64,000 bases of DNA from Dechloromonas hortensis (GTDB lineage Bacteria; Pseudomonadota; Gammaproteobacteria; Burkholderiales; Rhodocyclaceae), in the NCBI RefSeq assembly GCF_009469765.1, contig NZ_SSSQ01000001.1, positions 558,001 through 622,000 on the forward strand. Direction: 5' to 3'. Positions 56,332 through 64,000 of the stretch are shown here, piece after piece. Both the position numbers and the translations under genes were made by a program. Numbering within the stretch: position 1 is the first letter of the stretch; each line of letters starts with the position of its first letter. Under the pieces are notes generated by a model. That model made no database searches, was not told where the DNA came from, and saw nothing but the letters and a program-made list of their open reading frames with translations.

Positions 56332-58985
56332 CCTGGCATGCGCTGGGCGCCGAGCAGGCGGCGCAGCAACTGAACGTCGATTGCTCGACCGGTTTGAGCG
56401 ACGGCGAGGTCGCCGAGCGCCTGGCCCGGCACGGCCCCAACCTGATGACGGAAACGCCCGGCAAGCCGGCCTGGCGGCGCCTGCTCGATCAATTGTTGCA
56501 GCCGCTGGTCCTCGTCCTGATTGCCGCCGGCAGCATCACTGCCGGCCTCGGCGAATGGACCGACGCCAGCGTCATTCTCGGCGTCGTGCTGGTCAATGCC
56601 GGCATCGGCTACTGGCAGGAAGCCAAGGCCGAAGGGGCGCTCGCCGCACTGGCCCGCAGTGTCGCGACACCGGTCACCGTGCGCCGGGGCGGCCACCGGC
56701 AGCAGCTCGACGCCAGCCGGCTGGTTCCCGGCGATGTCGTCATTCTCGCCGCCGGCGACCGCATTCCGGCCGACCTCCGCCTGTTCCAGCAGCGCGAACT
56801 ACATACCGACGACTCGATGCTGACCGGCGAATCGCTGCCGGTCGGCAAACACACCGACCCGCTGGCCGATGACACGCTGCTCGCCGAACGCGCCAACATG
56901 GCCTATGCCGGGACCACTGTCGTGGCCGGACAGGGCGCCGGGCTGGTCATCGCCACCGGCGACGCCACCGAAACCGGGCGCATCGCCGGCCTGATCGCCA
57001 GCGCTCCGGAAATGACGACACCGCTGACCCGCAAGATGGCGACCTTTTCCAACTGGCTGCTCTGGGCGATCGGCGGCCTGGCCCTGCTCACCTTCGGCGT
57101 CGGCCTGGCCCGCGGCGAAGCCGCCTTCGACATGTTCATGGCGGCGGTGGCGCTGGCCGTCGGTGCCATCCCGGAAGGCCTGCCGGCTGCCGTCACCGTG
57201 ACGCTGGCGATCGGCGTCGCCCGCATGGCCAAACGGCGCGCCATCATCCGTCGCCTGGCGGCCGTCGAAACGCTGGGCAGCACGACCGTCATCTGTTCCG
57301 ACAAGACCGGCACGCTGACCGAAAATGCGATGACGGTACGCATGCTGTGGACGGCTGGCCTGGGCTACGCCGTCAGCGGTCACGGCTACACCCCGGACGG
57401 CGCCATCACGCACGACGGCTTGCCGGCCCGCATCGACGGCGCCCTGCGCGAATGCCTGGTCGCCGGTGCGCTGTGCAACGAGGCCAGCCTGCGCCGCGAC
57501 GGCCCGCACTGGCAGATCACCGGCGACCCGACCGAAGCCGCGCTGCTGGTCGCTGCCCGCAAGGGCGGGCTCGACGAGCACACGCTGCGCGCGCTGTTCC
57601 CGCGCCGCGACGAACTGCCTTTCGATGCCTGCCGGCAATACATGGCAACCGCCCACCAGGGTGACGGCCAACCGCTGCTCTACGTCAAGGGCGCCCTCGA
57701 ACGCCTGCTGCCGCTTTGTCGCGACCAGCTTGATGCGCGTGGCCAGCCGGTGGCGCTCGATGCGGCAGCGGTCGAAGCCATCGCCGAAGCCTATGCCGGG
57801 CAGGGCATGCGCGTCCTGCTGCTGGCCCGGCGCATTTTTGCCGAAAATTCGGCGTTGACCGCAGGCATGGTCGACGGGCTGACCCTGCTCGGCCTGGTCG
57901 GCATGATCGACCCGCCGCGCAAGGCGGCGATCGGCGCGATCCGGAACTGCCACTCGGCCGGCATCCGGGTCAAGATGATTACCGGCGACCATGCCGTCAC
58001 CGCACTGGCCATTGCCCGCCAGATCGGTCTGCCGGCCGAGCGGGCGCTGACCGGCCGCGAACTGGCCGGACTCGACGAGGCGCAGCTGGCCGAGGTCGCC
58101 CAGCATACCGACGTCTTCGCCCGCGTCGAGCCGGAACAGAAGCTGCGCCTGGTGCGCGCCCTGCAAAGCCGGGGCGAGGTGGTGGCAATGACCGGCGACG
58201 GCGTCAATGACGCACCGGCGCTGAAGCAGGCCGACATCGGCATCGCCATGGGCCTCAGTGGCACCGAAGTGGCCAAGGAGGCCGCAGCGATGGTACTGAC
58301 TGACGACAATTTCGCCAGCATCGAAGCGGCGGCGGAAGAGGGGCGGGGCGTCTGGGACAACCTGGTCAAGTTCATCACCTGGACGCTACCGACCAATTTC
58401 GGCGAAGGCCTGGTCATCGTCGCCGCCATCCTGTTCGGGGCGACGCTGCCGATCACGCCGCTGCAGATCCTGTGGATCAACATGACGACCGCCGTGCTGC
58501 TCGGCCTGACCCTGGCCTTCGAGCCGATCGAGCGCGGCATCATGCACCGGCCGCCACGCCGGCAGGCGACGCCGGTGCTCGATGGCGCACTGATCCGCCG
58601 CATCGTGCTGGTGTCGCTGCTGCTGCTCGGCGGCGCCTTTGGCCTCTTCCTGCGTGAACTGGCGCAGGGCCACACGCTGGCCGAAGCGCGAACCGTCGCG
58701 GTCAACGTCTTCGTCATGGTCGAAATGCTCTACCTCTTCAACTGCCGCTCGCTGAGCCGCGGCTTCTGGCAGCTCGGGCTATTTTCCAACCGCTGGTTCT
58801 GGGCCGGGCTGGCCGCCATGCTCGTCCTGCAATTGCTGCTCACCTACTGGCCGCCGCTCAACGCCGCCTTCCAGACGGCACCGATCGGCCGGCAGGAATG
58901 GCTGGAGATCGGCGCTTTTGCGCTGCTCAGCTCGCTGATCGTCGGCCTCGAAAAGCGCTGGAGTAACCGCCGGCGTTCCACGTGA
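56280..58985 (+). CDS. P-type cation-transporting ATPase (P2-like)
   Basis: 901 residues from the ATG at 56280; the earlier open frame lies within the VanZ gene. A Cation_ATPase_N region (WHALGAEQAAQQL...GLSDGEVAERLARHGPN) is followed by LTGES (181-185), PEGLP (298-302) in M4, phosphorylation Asp341 (CSDKTGTLTEN) and GDGVNDAP near 639. In M5-M6 the TNFGE motif keeps Asn and Glu, but the M6 sequence WINMTTAVLL has Ala where Ca2+-ATPases have the ion-binding Asp. The transported ion is therefore uncertain. A parS-like site spans its stop codon. Confidence 0.88.
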   Translation: MALHDPAVSAADQPSTVAWHALGAEQAAQQLNVDCSTGLSDGEVAERLARHGPNLMTETPGKPAWRRLLDQLLQPLVLVLIAAGSITAGLGEWTDASVILGVVLVNAGIGYWQEAKAEGALAALARSVATPVTVRRGGHRQQLDASRLVPGDVVILAAGDRIPADLRLFQQRELHTDDSMLTGESLPVGKHTDPLADDTLLAERANMAYAGTTVVAGQGAGLVIATGDATETGRIAGLIASAPEMTTPLTRKMATFSNWLLWAIGGLALLTFGVGLARGEAAFDMFMAAVALAVGAIPEGLPAAVTVTLAIGVARMAKRRAIIRRLAAVETLGSTTVICSDKTGTLTENAMTVRMLWTAGLGYAVSGHGYTPDGAITHDGLPARIDGALRECLVAGALCNEASLRRDGPHWQITGDPTEAALLVAARKGGLDEHTLRALFPRRDELPFDACRQYMATAHQGDGQPLLYVKGALERLLPLCRDQLDARGQPVALDAAAVEAIAEAYAGQGMRVLLLARRIFAENSALTAGMVDGLTLLGLVGMIDPPRKAAIGAIRNCHSAGIRVKMITGDHAVTALAIARQIGLPAERALTGRELAGLDEAQLAEVAQHTDVFARVEPEQKLRLVRALQSRGEVVAMTGDGVNDAPALKQADIGIAMGLSGTEVAKEAAAMVLTDDNFASIEAAAEEGRGVWDNLVKFITWTLPTNFGEGLVIVAAILFGATLPITPLQILWINMTTAVLLGLTLAFEPIERGIMHRPPRRQATPVLDGALIRRIVLVSLLLLGGAFGLFLRELAQGHTLAEARTVAVNVFVMVEMLYLFNCRSLSRGFWQLGLFSNRWFWAGLAAMLVLQLLLTYWPPLNAAFQTAPIGRQEWLEIGAFALLSSLIVGLEKRWSNRRRST

Positions 58986-58988
58986 AAC
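58975..58988. promoter_or_regulatory. parS: parS-like site at the end of the P-type ATPase gene
   Basis: GTTCCACGTGAAAC matches the inner 14 bases of the consensus TGTTYCACGTGRAACA exactly; the two outermost bases are C and C instead of T and A. It covers the TGA stop of the ATPase gene and abuts the -10 element of the next gene. It is about 45 kb from parB. Confidence 0.75.
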
Positions 58989-58997
58989 CGGACCGCC

Positions 58998-59003
58998 TAT
59001 AAT
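58998..59003 (+). promoter_or_regulatory. -10 element upstream of the 2Fe-2S protein gene
   Basis: An exact TATAAT, 24 bases before the ATG at 59027. The parS-like site occupies the region where a -35 would lie, so ParB binding could influence this promoter. Confidence 0.4.
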
Positions 59004-59026
59004 TGCCGGCCGCAAAGGAGAAACTG

Positions 59027-59335
59027 ATGAGCTACTTCCAACACCACGTCTTTGTCTGCACCAACCAGCGCGAAGCCGGCGAGCAATGCTGCAACAGCGT
59101 CGGCGGCTCGGAGATGTTCGCCTACGCCAAGGACCGCATCGGCGCCCTCAAGAAGAACGGCGCCGGCGCCATCCGCATCAACAAGGCCGGCTGCCTCGGC
59201 CGCTGCGACCAGGGCCCGGTGATGGTCGTCTATCCGGAAGAGACCTGGTATTCCTTCATCGACAAGGAAGACGTCGAGGAAATCATCCAGGAACACCTGC
59301 TCAACGGCCGCGTCGTCGAACGCCTGAAGCTCTGA
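59027..59335 (+). CDS. thioredoxin-like 2Fe-2S ferredoxin
   Basis: 102 residues from MSYFQHHVFVC with AAAGGAG upstream. Cluster cysteines: Cys11 (FVCTNQ), Cys21/22 (EQCC), and the pair in AGCLGRCDQGPVMVVYPE. This is the Shethna/NuoE-like fold. Likely an electron carrier; partner unknown. Followed after 4 bases by a hydrolase gene and then nodI. Confidence 0.9.
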   Translation: MSYFQHHVFVCTNQREAGEQCCNSVGGSEMFAYAKDRIGALKKNGAGAIRINKAGCLGRCDQGPVMVVYPEETWYSFIDKEDVEEIIQEHLLNGRVVERLKL

Positions 59336-59339
59336 CACC

Positions 59340-59978
59340 ATGAAAGCCCCCGAAGAGAAAATCGTCGTCGACGGCCCGGTCGGCAAGATCGACGTCATCA
59401 TGGAACGCCCGGACGCGCCGCGCGGCATCGCGCTGATCGCCCACCCGCACCCGATGGGCGGCGGCGCCAATACCAACAAGGTCGCCTACACGCTGGCCCG
59501 CACTTTCGTCAGCCTCGGCTATGCCGCTTTCCGCCCGAATTTCCGCGGCGTCGGCGGTACGGAAGGCGAACATGACGAAGGCCGTGGCGAAACCGACGAC
59601 CTGCTTGCCGTGCTCGACGAAGCCAAGCGCCGCTGCGGCGACCTGCCGGTCGCGCTGGCCGGCTTCTCGTTCGGCGCCTACTGCCAGACCCGCGCCGCCA
59701 AGCGCCTGGTCGAAGCCGGCCATCCGGCCCAGCGCCTGGTCCTGGTCGGCACCGCCGCCGGCCATGTCGAAGGCAGCCGCCAGTACGACACCGAAGCCGT
59801 GCCGCACGACACCATCGTCATCCACGGCGCCGACGACACGCTGGTGCCGCCGGCCAATGTCTATGCCTGGGCGCTGCCGCTCGACCTGCCGGTGATCATG
59901 GTGCCCGGCGCCGACCACTTCTTCCACCGTCGCCTGCACCTGATCCGCGACATCATCACCCGCGCCTGGCGGCACTAG
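59340..59978 (+). CDS. alpha/beta hydrolase
   Basis: 212 residues. Pattern of the serine hydrolase family often next to such ferredoxins: [41 protein letters not shown], nucleophile Ser in AGFSFGAY, Asp in HGADDTLVP and His in [10 protein letters not shown]. Substrate unknown. Stop TAG overlaps the GTG start of nodI by one base. Confidence 0.88.
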   Translation: MKAPEEKIVVDGPVGKIDVIMERPDAPRGIALIAHPHPMGGGANTNKVAYTLARTFVSLGYAAFRPNFRGVGGTEGEHDEGRGETDDLLAVLDEAKRRCGDLPVALAGFSFGAYCQTRAAKRLVEAGHPAQRLVLVGTAAGHVEGSRQYDTEAVPHDTIVIHGADDTLVPPANVYAWALPLDLPVIMVPGADHFFHRRLHLIRDIITRAWRH

Positions 59979-60934
59979 TGCCAGCCTCTGAATCTATGGC
60001 ACTGATGCCGGTCGTCGATTCGGCACTCAGCGTCAGCGGCCTGCGCAAGGTCTACGCCGGCACCGAGGTGGTGGCCGGCCTTTCCTTCGCCGTCGAGCCC
60101 GGCACCTGTTTCGGCCTGCTCGGCCCGAACGGGGCCGGCAAGACGACGACGCTGCGCCTCTGCCTCGGCCTGACGGCGCCGGACAGCGGCGAGATCGCGC
60201 TGAACGGCCACGCCATTCCCGCCGCCGCGCAGCAGGCGCGGGCCCGGGTCGGCGTCGTACCGCAGTTCGACAATCTCGACCCCGATTTCACGGCCAGCGA
60301 AAATCTGCTCGTCTTCGGCCGCTATTTCGGCCTGGCCGATGCCGAGGTCAAGGCGCGCATTCCGCAATTGCTCGAATTCGCCGGCCTGACCGGCAAGGCC
60401 GACGCCCGCATCGCGACGCTATCCGGCGGCATGAAGCGCCGGCTGACGCTGGCCCGGGCGCTGGTCAACAACCCGGACATCATTTTCCTCGACGAGCCGA
60501 CGACCGGCCTCGACCCGCAGGCCCGCCACCTGATCTGGGACCGCCTGAAACAATTGAAGTCGGCCGGCAAGACGCTGATCCTGACCACCCATTTCATGGA
60601 CGAGGCGGAGCGCCTGTGCGACCGGCTGATCGTCATCGATCATGGCCGCAAGATCAGCGAAGGCAGCCCGCGCCAGTTGATCGCCGAGCACATCGAACCG
60701 CAGGTCGTCGAAGTCTTCGACGAAGGCAGCCATGATCTGAGCGGCTTCGTCGCCGCCAACCGGCAACTGGCCGAACGCGTCGAGACGAGCGGCGAAACCG
60801 CCTTCTTCTACTGCCGCGAGCCGCAACAACTACTCGCCCGACTGGCCGAAGCCAGCGGCCTGCGCTACGTGCACCGCGCTTCCAACCTGGAAGACGTCTT
60901 CATCAAGCTGACCGGGCGCGAACTGCGCGATTAA
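59978..60934 (+). CDS. nodI: ABC transporter ATP-binding protein, NodI family
   Basis: 318 residues from GTG; an ATG at 59996 is an alternative. Walker [11 protein letters not shown], signature [15 protein letters not shown], Walker [15 protein letters not shown], then a C-terminal DUF4162-like extension. NodI-type ATPases pair with a NodJ permease to export lipids, oligosaccharides or other compounds. The permease gene is not adjacent but lies 2.6 kb downstream, beyond three minus-strand genes. Confidence 0.88.
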   Translation: MPASESMALMPVVDSALSVSGLRKVYAGTEVVAGLSFAVEPGTCFGLLGPNGAGKTTTLRLCLGLTAPDSGEIALNGHAIPAAAQQARARVGVVPQFDNLDPDFTASENLLVFGRYFGLADAEVKARIPQLLEFAGLTGKADARIATLSGGMKRRLTLARALVNNPDIIFLDEPTTGLDPQARHLIWDRLKQLKSAGKTLILTTHFMDEAERLCDRLIVIDHGRKISEGSPRQLIAEHIEPQVVEVFDEGSHDLSGFVAANRQLAERVETSGETAFFYCREPQQLLARLAEASGLRYVHRASNLEDVFIKLTGRELRD

Positions 60935-60989
60935 ACGGTTATTCCGGCGGTCGACCGGCTCAAAATGGCAAAAACCGCCAGTAACTGCC

Positions 60990-61343
60990 TCAGACCAGGA
61001 TCTGCCGTTTGGCGGCGAAGTAGCGGTAGATCTGCTGCTCGATCGCCGGGTCGACCGGCGTTTCCGGCCGCCGGCCGCGCGGGCAGGGCAGTTGCGGCGT
61101 TGTCCCGAACAGGCGGCAGATCAGCGGCCGCTCCAGATAGACCTCGCAGCCGTGCTCGCCGAGATGCGGGCAATTCAGTTCGGCCAGCGCCGCCGCGTGC
61201 GCTGCCGCGCTTTTCACCGGCAGCCGCGCCATCTCCTCGCTGGAGGCGGTGACCGGGCCGCAACAGTCGTGACAGCCCGGCTCGCATTCAAAGGCCGGAA
61301 TCTGCCGGCGGAAAAAGCGGATCTTCTGGCTGTCGGCACTCAT
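60990..61343 (-). CDS. YkgJ family cysteine-cluster protein
   Basis: 117 residues. Conserved cysteines: CEPGCHDCC, CPHLGEHGCEVY, RPLICRLFG and a late CPRG. The pattern is that of the YkgJ/CxxCxxCC group that probably binds zinc or an Fe-S cluster. Its ATG overlaps the stop of the radical SAM gene, indicating joint expression. Confidence 0.88.
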   Translation of the reverse strand: MSADSQKIRFFRRQIPAFECEPGCHDCCGPVTASSEEMARLPVKSAAAHAAALAELNCPHLGEHGCEVYLERPLICRLFGTTPQLPCPRGRRPETPVDPAIEQQIYRYFAAKRQILV

Positions 61344-62911
61344 CGAGCGACCCCGCCATGCCGGTCCTGGCGTTCGGCCAGTGCTCGGGCCGCGCGTGGC
61401 ACCGGCTTGGCGCGCTCCTTCAGCAAGCCATGCAGACAGGCCGGGTTGGCGCGGGCGCCGCTGGCCAGGTAATCAGCGAGCAGCAGCGGGCGAACCTGCT
61501 CGGCGGCCAGCCCCCGCACCCCGGTCAGGTAATCGAACAGGCGGTCGACCAGCATTTCCGGCGTCAGGCCGCTGGTCAGCCCGGTCGTCTGCCACAGCCA
61601 GTCGGAGAGGGCGAGCAGGGCGGCGAACGGCGAGGGCGCGGCCAGTACCAGTGACAAGCTCTGCGGGAAGCGGCCGGAATTGGCCAGCAGATCCCAATAG
61701 CGAGCCAGCCGGGTAAAGCGCTGCACGGTGGGCCCGTCCACTGCCGCCGTCTGCAGCACGGTATAGGGCGGTGCCGTCTCGTAGACCATGCCGAATGCCG
61801 CGCTGTGCCGGGCAATCGGCGTGCCGCGCAGGCGCTTCAGCACGCCGAGCTGGATTTCGTGCGGGCGTAGCGCATACAGCCGGTCGAAGCCTTCGCCAAA
61901 GCTGGCCAGCGTTTCGCCGGGCAAGCCGAAGATGAGGTCGGTATGCAGGTGGGCGTGGCTGTGATTGACGAGCCAGTCGAGGTTGGCGCAGGTCTTGTCG
62001 TTGTCCTGGCGGCGCGAAATGCGCTGCTGGACGGCCGGGTCGAAGGTCTGGATGCCGACCTCGAACTGCAGCACGCCGGGCGGGAAGCGGCCGATCATCG
62101 CCTTCAGGCGGTCCGGCAGATGGTCGGGCACGACTTCGAAATGCAGGAAGAGGTCAGGCGTCAGGCGGTCGAGGAAAAACTGCAGGATGCGCAGCGAGCT
62201 GTCGATCTTCAGGTTGAAGGTGCGGTCGACGAACTTGAAGTTGCGGGCGCCACGCTGGAACAGATCGTCCAGCGCCGCCAGGAAGCGCTCTTCCTCGAAA
62301 GCCCAGGCCGTCTTGTCGAGGGCGCTGAGACAGAACTCGCACTTGAACGGGCAGCCGCGCGAGGCTTCGACGTAGAGCAGGCGATGCGCCAGATCGTCGG
62401 CGCTGTACTCGGCGTAGGGCAGCTCGACCTGCTCAAGGCCCGCCTGTTCACCAGGGATCACCTTCATCAGCGGCGGCGGCCCATGGCGCAGGGCGCGGCA
62501 CAGCTTGGGGAAACTAACGTCGCCCCAGCCGGTGATCAGGTGGTCGGCCAGGCGAACGATTTCCTGCTCTTCCCACTCATGGCTGACCTCGGGGCCGCCG
62601 AGCACGATCTTCAGCGCCGGGCGGGCCGCCTTCAGCAAGCGGACGACTTCGGTGGTCGCCGCGACATTCCAGATATAGACGCCGAAGCCGACGATCTGCG
62701 GCCGGCCATCGGCCGGCTCGCCCAGTTCGCCGAGCAGCGCCTCGACGATGGCCGGCGCCGGGCGGGCGATGGTGAATTCGCGCAATACCGTCGCCGCTCG
62801 CAGCTCGGCGCTGCCGTGGCGGGCCATGTTGGCGAGCAGGTAGCGCAGGCCGAGCGAGGCGTGGATGTACTTGGCGTTGAGCGTGCAGAGAATGATGGCG
62901 GGCGGCGACAT
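61340..62911 (-). CDS. B12-binding domain radical SAM protein
   Basis: 523 residues from MSPPAIILCT at 62911. An N-terminal cobalamin-binding-like domain (LNAKYIHASLGLRYLLANMA, IVLGGPEVSHEWEEQE) lacks a clear DxHxxG histidine, so cobalamin may be absent or bound base-off. The radical SAM site is C187-C191-C194 (CPFKCEFC), and the later HTDLIFGLPGET is typical. The C-terminal 130 residues are DUF4080-like. Substrate unknown. Confidence 0.85.
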   Translation of the reverse strand: MSPPAIILCTLNAKYIHASLGLRYLLANMARHGSAELRAATVLREFTIARPAPAIVEALLGELGEPADGRPQIVGFGVYIWNVAATTEVVRLLKAARPALKIVLGGPEVSHEWEEQEIVRLADHLITGWGDVSFPKLCRALRHGPPPLMKVIPGEQAGLEQVELPYAEYSADDLAHRLLYVEASRGCPFKCEFCLSALDKTAWAFEEERFLAALDDLFQRGARNFKFVDRTFNLKIDSSLRILQFFLDRLTPDLFLHFEVVPDHLPDRLKAMIGRFPPGVLQFEVGIQTFDPAVQQRISRRQDNDKTCANLDWLVNHSHAHLHTDLIFGLPGETLASFGEGFDRLYALRPHEIQLGVLKRLRGTPIARHSAAFGMVYETAPPYTVLQTAAVDGPTVQRFTRLARYWDLLANSGRFPQSLSLVLAAPSPFAALLALSDWLWQTTGLTSGLTPEMLVDRLFDYLTGVRGLAAEQVRPLLLADYLASGARANPACLHGLLKERAKPVPRAARALAERQDRHGGVAR

Positions 62912-63013
62912 GCCGGTATTTTGACATCCCGACCCCTGTTCCCGCGCTTTCCGGAGCATGCCTGCGGTCGACCGCCCCCGGCGGGCAAAAATGCCGGAGG
63001 CGGCCCGGCGCTT

Positions 63014-63292
63014 TTACCAGGCCCGGGCGCCCATCTTGTAATTGCGGGTTTCCTTGACCGCTTCCGGCTCGGCCAGCGGCAGCGGGACGAGCGGCACGAA
63101 CAGTTCGCGCAGACGGAGGACCATGACCAGCAGGTCTTCGTCGAGCGCGGCTTCCTCGATCTCGGCCAGCCGCTCCCGGGCATAGGCCGGTTCGCGCTCA
63201 AGGCGCTCCAGGTCGACCGACTGGCTCAGCGAGCGTTTGACCATCAGTTTGAAACGGGCCATCAGCTGGGCCTTTTCGAGCTTTTCTTCCAT
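63014..63292 (-). CDS. small conserved hypothetical protein
   Basis: 92 residues from MEEKLEKAQLM at 63292, with GAGG nine bases upstream. Highly charged helical sequence (ERLEREPAYARERLAEIEEAALDEDLLVMVLRLRELF) with no recognised motif or signal. It lies 102 bases upstream of the radical SAM gene and is probably transcribed with it. Confidence 0.65.
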   Translation of the reverse strand: MEEKLEKAQLMARFKLMVKRSLSQSVDLERLEREPAYARERLAEIEEAALDEDLLVMVLRLRELFVPLVPLPLAEPEAVKETRNYKMGARAW

Positions 63293-63565
63293 CGTCTTGT
63301 CCTCTTGGGGCGCGGCCGTCCGGCACCGCGGGGGGATTGGTCGTGCACCGCAGCGAAAATCGTGCCGAATGCCAATTGCCTGCCGCAAGTTATTTAAAAA
63401 CATGGTTTTATGATCACCCCGACCCAGCCAGGGCTGGCCGGGCATGCCTGCAACTGGTGCGGCCAGGGGCGGCGGACGGGCCGCGATGGTGCGCCGCAAT
63501 AAAATCCGGGCCAGGCCGAACGCAGTAAAATGGCCGCCTCACCAATCGCTTCCGGGTCCGCCTGC

Positions 63566-64000
63566 ATGTCCCTTGCTTCGCACAGTTTTCGCTGGTTTCC
63601 GGTCTGGCAGCGCAACTTCCTCGTCTGGCGCAAGCTGGCGCTGCCATCGATCCTCGGCAACCTGGCCGACCCGCTGATCTACATGCTCGGCCTCGGCTAC
63701 GGCCTCGGCGCGCTGCTGCCGACGCTGGACGGCCAGCCCTATGTCGCCTTTCTCGCCGCCGGCACCGTCTGTGCCTCGACGATGAACGCAGCGACCTTCG
63801 AGGCCTTGTACTCATCGTTTTCGCGCATGCATGTGCAGAAAACCTGGGATGCCATCCTCAACACGCCGCTCGGCCTGACCGATGTCGTCGCCGGCGAACT
63901 GTTCTGGGCCGCCACCAAGTCGCTGTTCTCGGGCGCCGCCATTCTCGTCGTCATCAGCGTCATGGGCCTGAGCCACGGCCCGCTCGCGCTGTGGGCGCTG
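63566..64000 (+). CDS. nodJ: ABC-2 type permease, NodJ family (partial, runs off the window end)
   Basis: 145 codons from ATG at 63566 with no stop before the window end. The translation opens MSLASHSFRWFPVWQRNF and continues LVWRKLALPSILGNLADPL, IYMLGLGYGLGALLP, AGTVCASTMNAATFEALYSS and MHVQKTWDAILNTPL, all typical of the NodJ/ABC-2 membrane family. It should pair with the NodI ATPase encoded at 59978. The 273 bases before it hold two TAAAAT boxes but no clear ORF or ribosome site. Confidence 0.88.
   Translation, partial: MSLASHSFRWFPVWQRNFLVWRKLALPSILGNLADPLIYMLGLGYGLGALLPTLDGQPYVAFLAAGTVCASTMNAATFEALYSSFSRMHVQKTWDAILNTPLGLTDVVAGELFWAATKSLFSGAAILVVISVMGLSHGPLALWAL

Overview
The window is a GC-rich, gene-dense piece of a bacterial chromosome. 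Gene content and order point to a betaproteobacterium, most likely Rhodocyclales (Dechloromonas/Azonexus-like): mnmG-rsmG-parA-parB running into a complete atpIBEFHAGDC operon, recA-recX-lptB-rpoN-hpf-ptsN-hprK, a DUF3683 FAD/Fe-S oxidase, a fused LivM-LivG permease/ATPase, and DUF1631 and TPR response-regulator proteins. This assignment is inferred from gene families; no rRNA or other phylogenetic marker search was possible. No tRNA, rRNA, CRISPR array, insertion sequence or prophage was seen.

Layout. 1-5.1 kb: a branched-chain amino acid type ABC importer (the tail of one substrate-binding protein, a second complete one, LivH, a LivM-LivG fusion and LivF). 5.2-9.4 kb, minus strand: a FecR/DUF6600 protein with a 90-93 bp tandem repeat tract, and a TPR response regulator. 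9.7-20.8 kb: the replication-associated block mnmG-rsmG-parA-parB, whose genes overlap one another, then the ATP synthase operon, closed by a strong terminator. 20.9-28.7 kb, minus strand: ubiJ, ubiE, a DUF971 gene, a PilZ-like hypothetical, a HIT protein and the 1291-residue oxidase. 28.9-34.8 kb: YqaA-type membrane protein, ilvA, a degenerate EAL protein, cysK, a PatB/MalY aminotransferase, a small membrane protein and 5-formyl-THF cyclo-ligase. 34.8-46.8 kb: slt, DUF1631, an NDUFA9-like epimerase, cca, a hydrolase, a YjfB-like protein, an unknown gene, a MidA-type methyltransferase, ttcA, a cyclase-like/FHA protein and a PsiF protein. 46.9-52.4 kb, minus strand: nitrogen-PTS, sigma-54, lptB and recA-recX behind a LexA box. 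52.6-64 kb: a DUF1330 protein, an RluA-type synthase, a sodium symporter, a VanZ protein, a P-type ATPase, a 2Fe-2S protein, a hydrolase, and nodI and nodJ split by a minus-strand cassette.

How the parts fit. ParB probably acts through two parS-like palindromes seen here, one inside slt and one at the end of the P-type ATPase gene, 21-46 kb from parAB; this suggests the window lies in the origin-proximal domain. RecA, RecX and possibly lptB/rpoN downstream are controlled from a promoter overlapped by a perfect CTGT-N8-ACAG LexA box. Sigma-54, HPF, PtsN and HprK form the usual proteobacterial nitrogen/stress regulatory cluster.

The least explained features are: paired AGTG-N4-CACT dyads two helical turns apart between two genes of unknown role; a 31-codon upstream ORF ending on the ttcA start codon; a 113-bp insert-like segment between livH and livM; catalytically degraded EAL and nucleotide-cyclase proteins; and the split nodI/nodJ pair.
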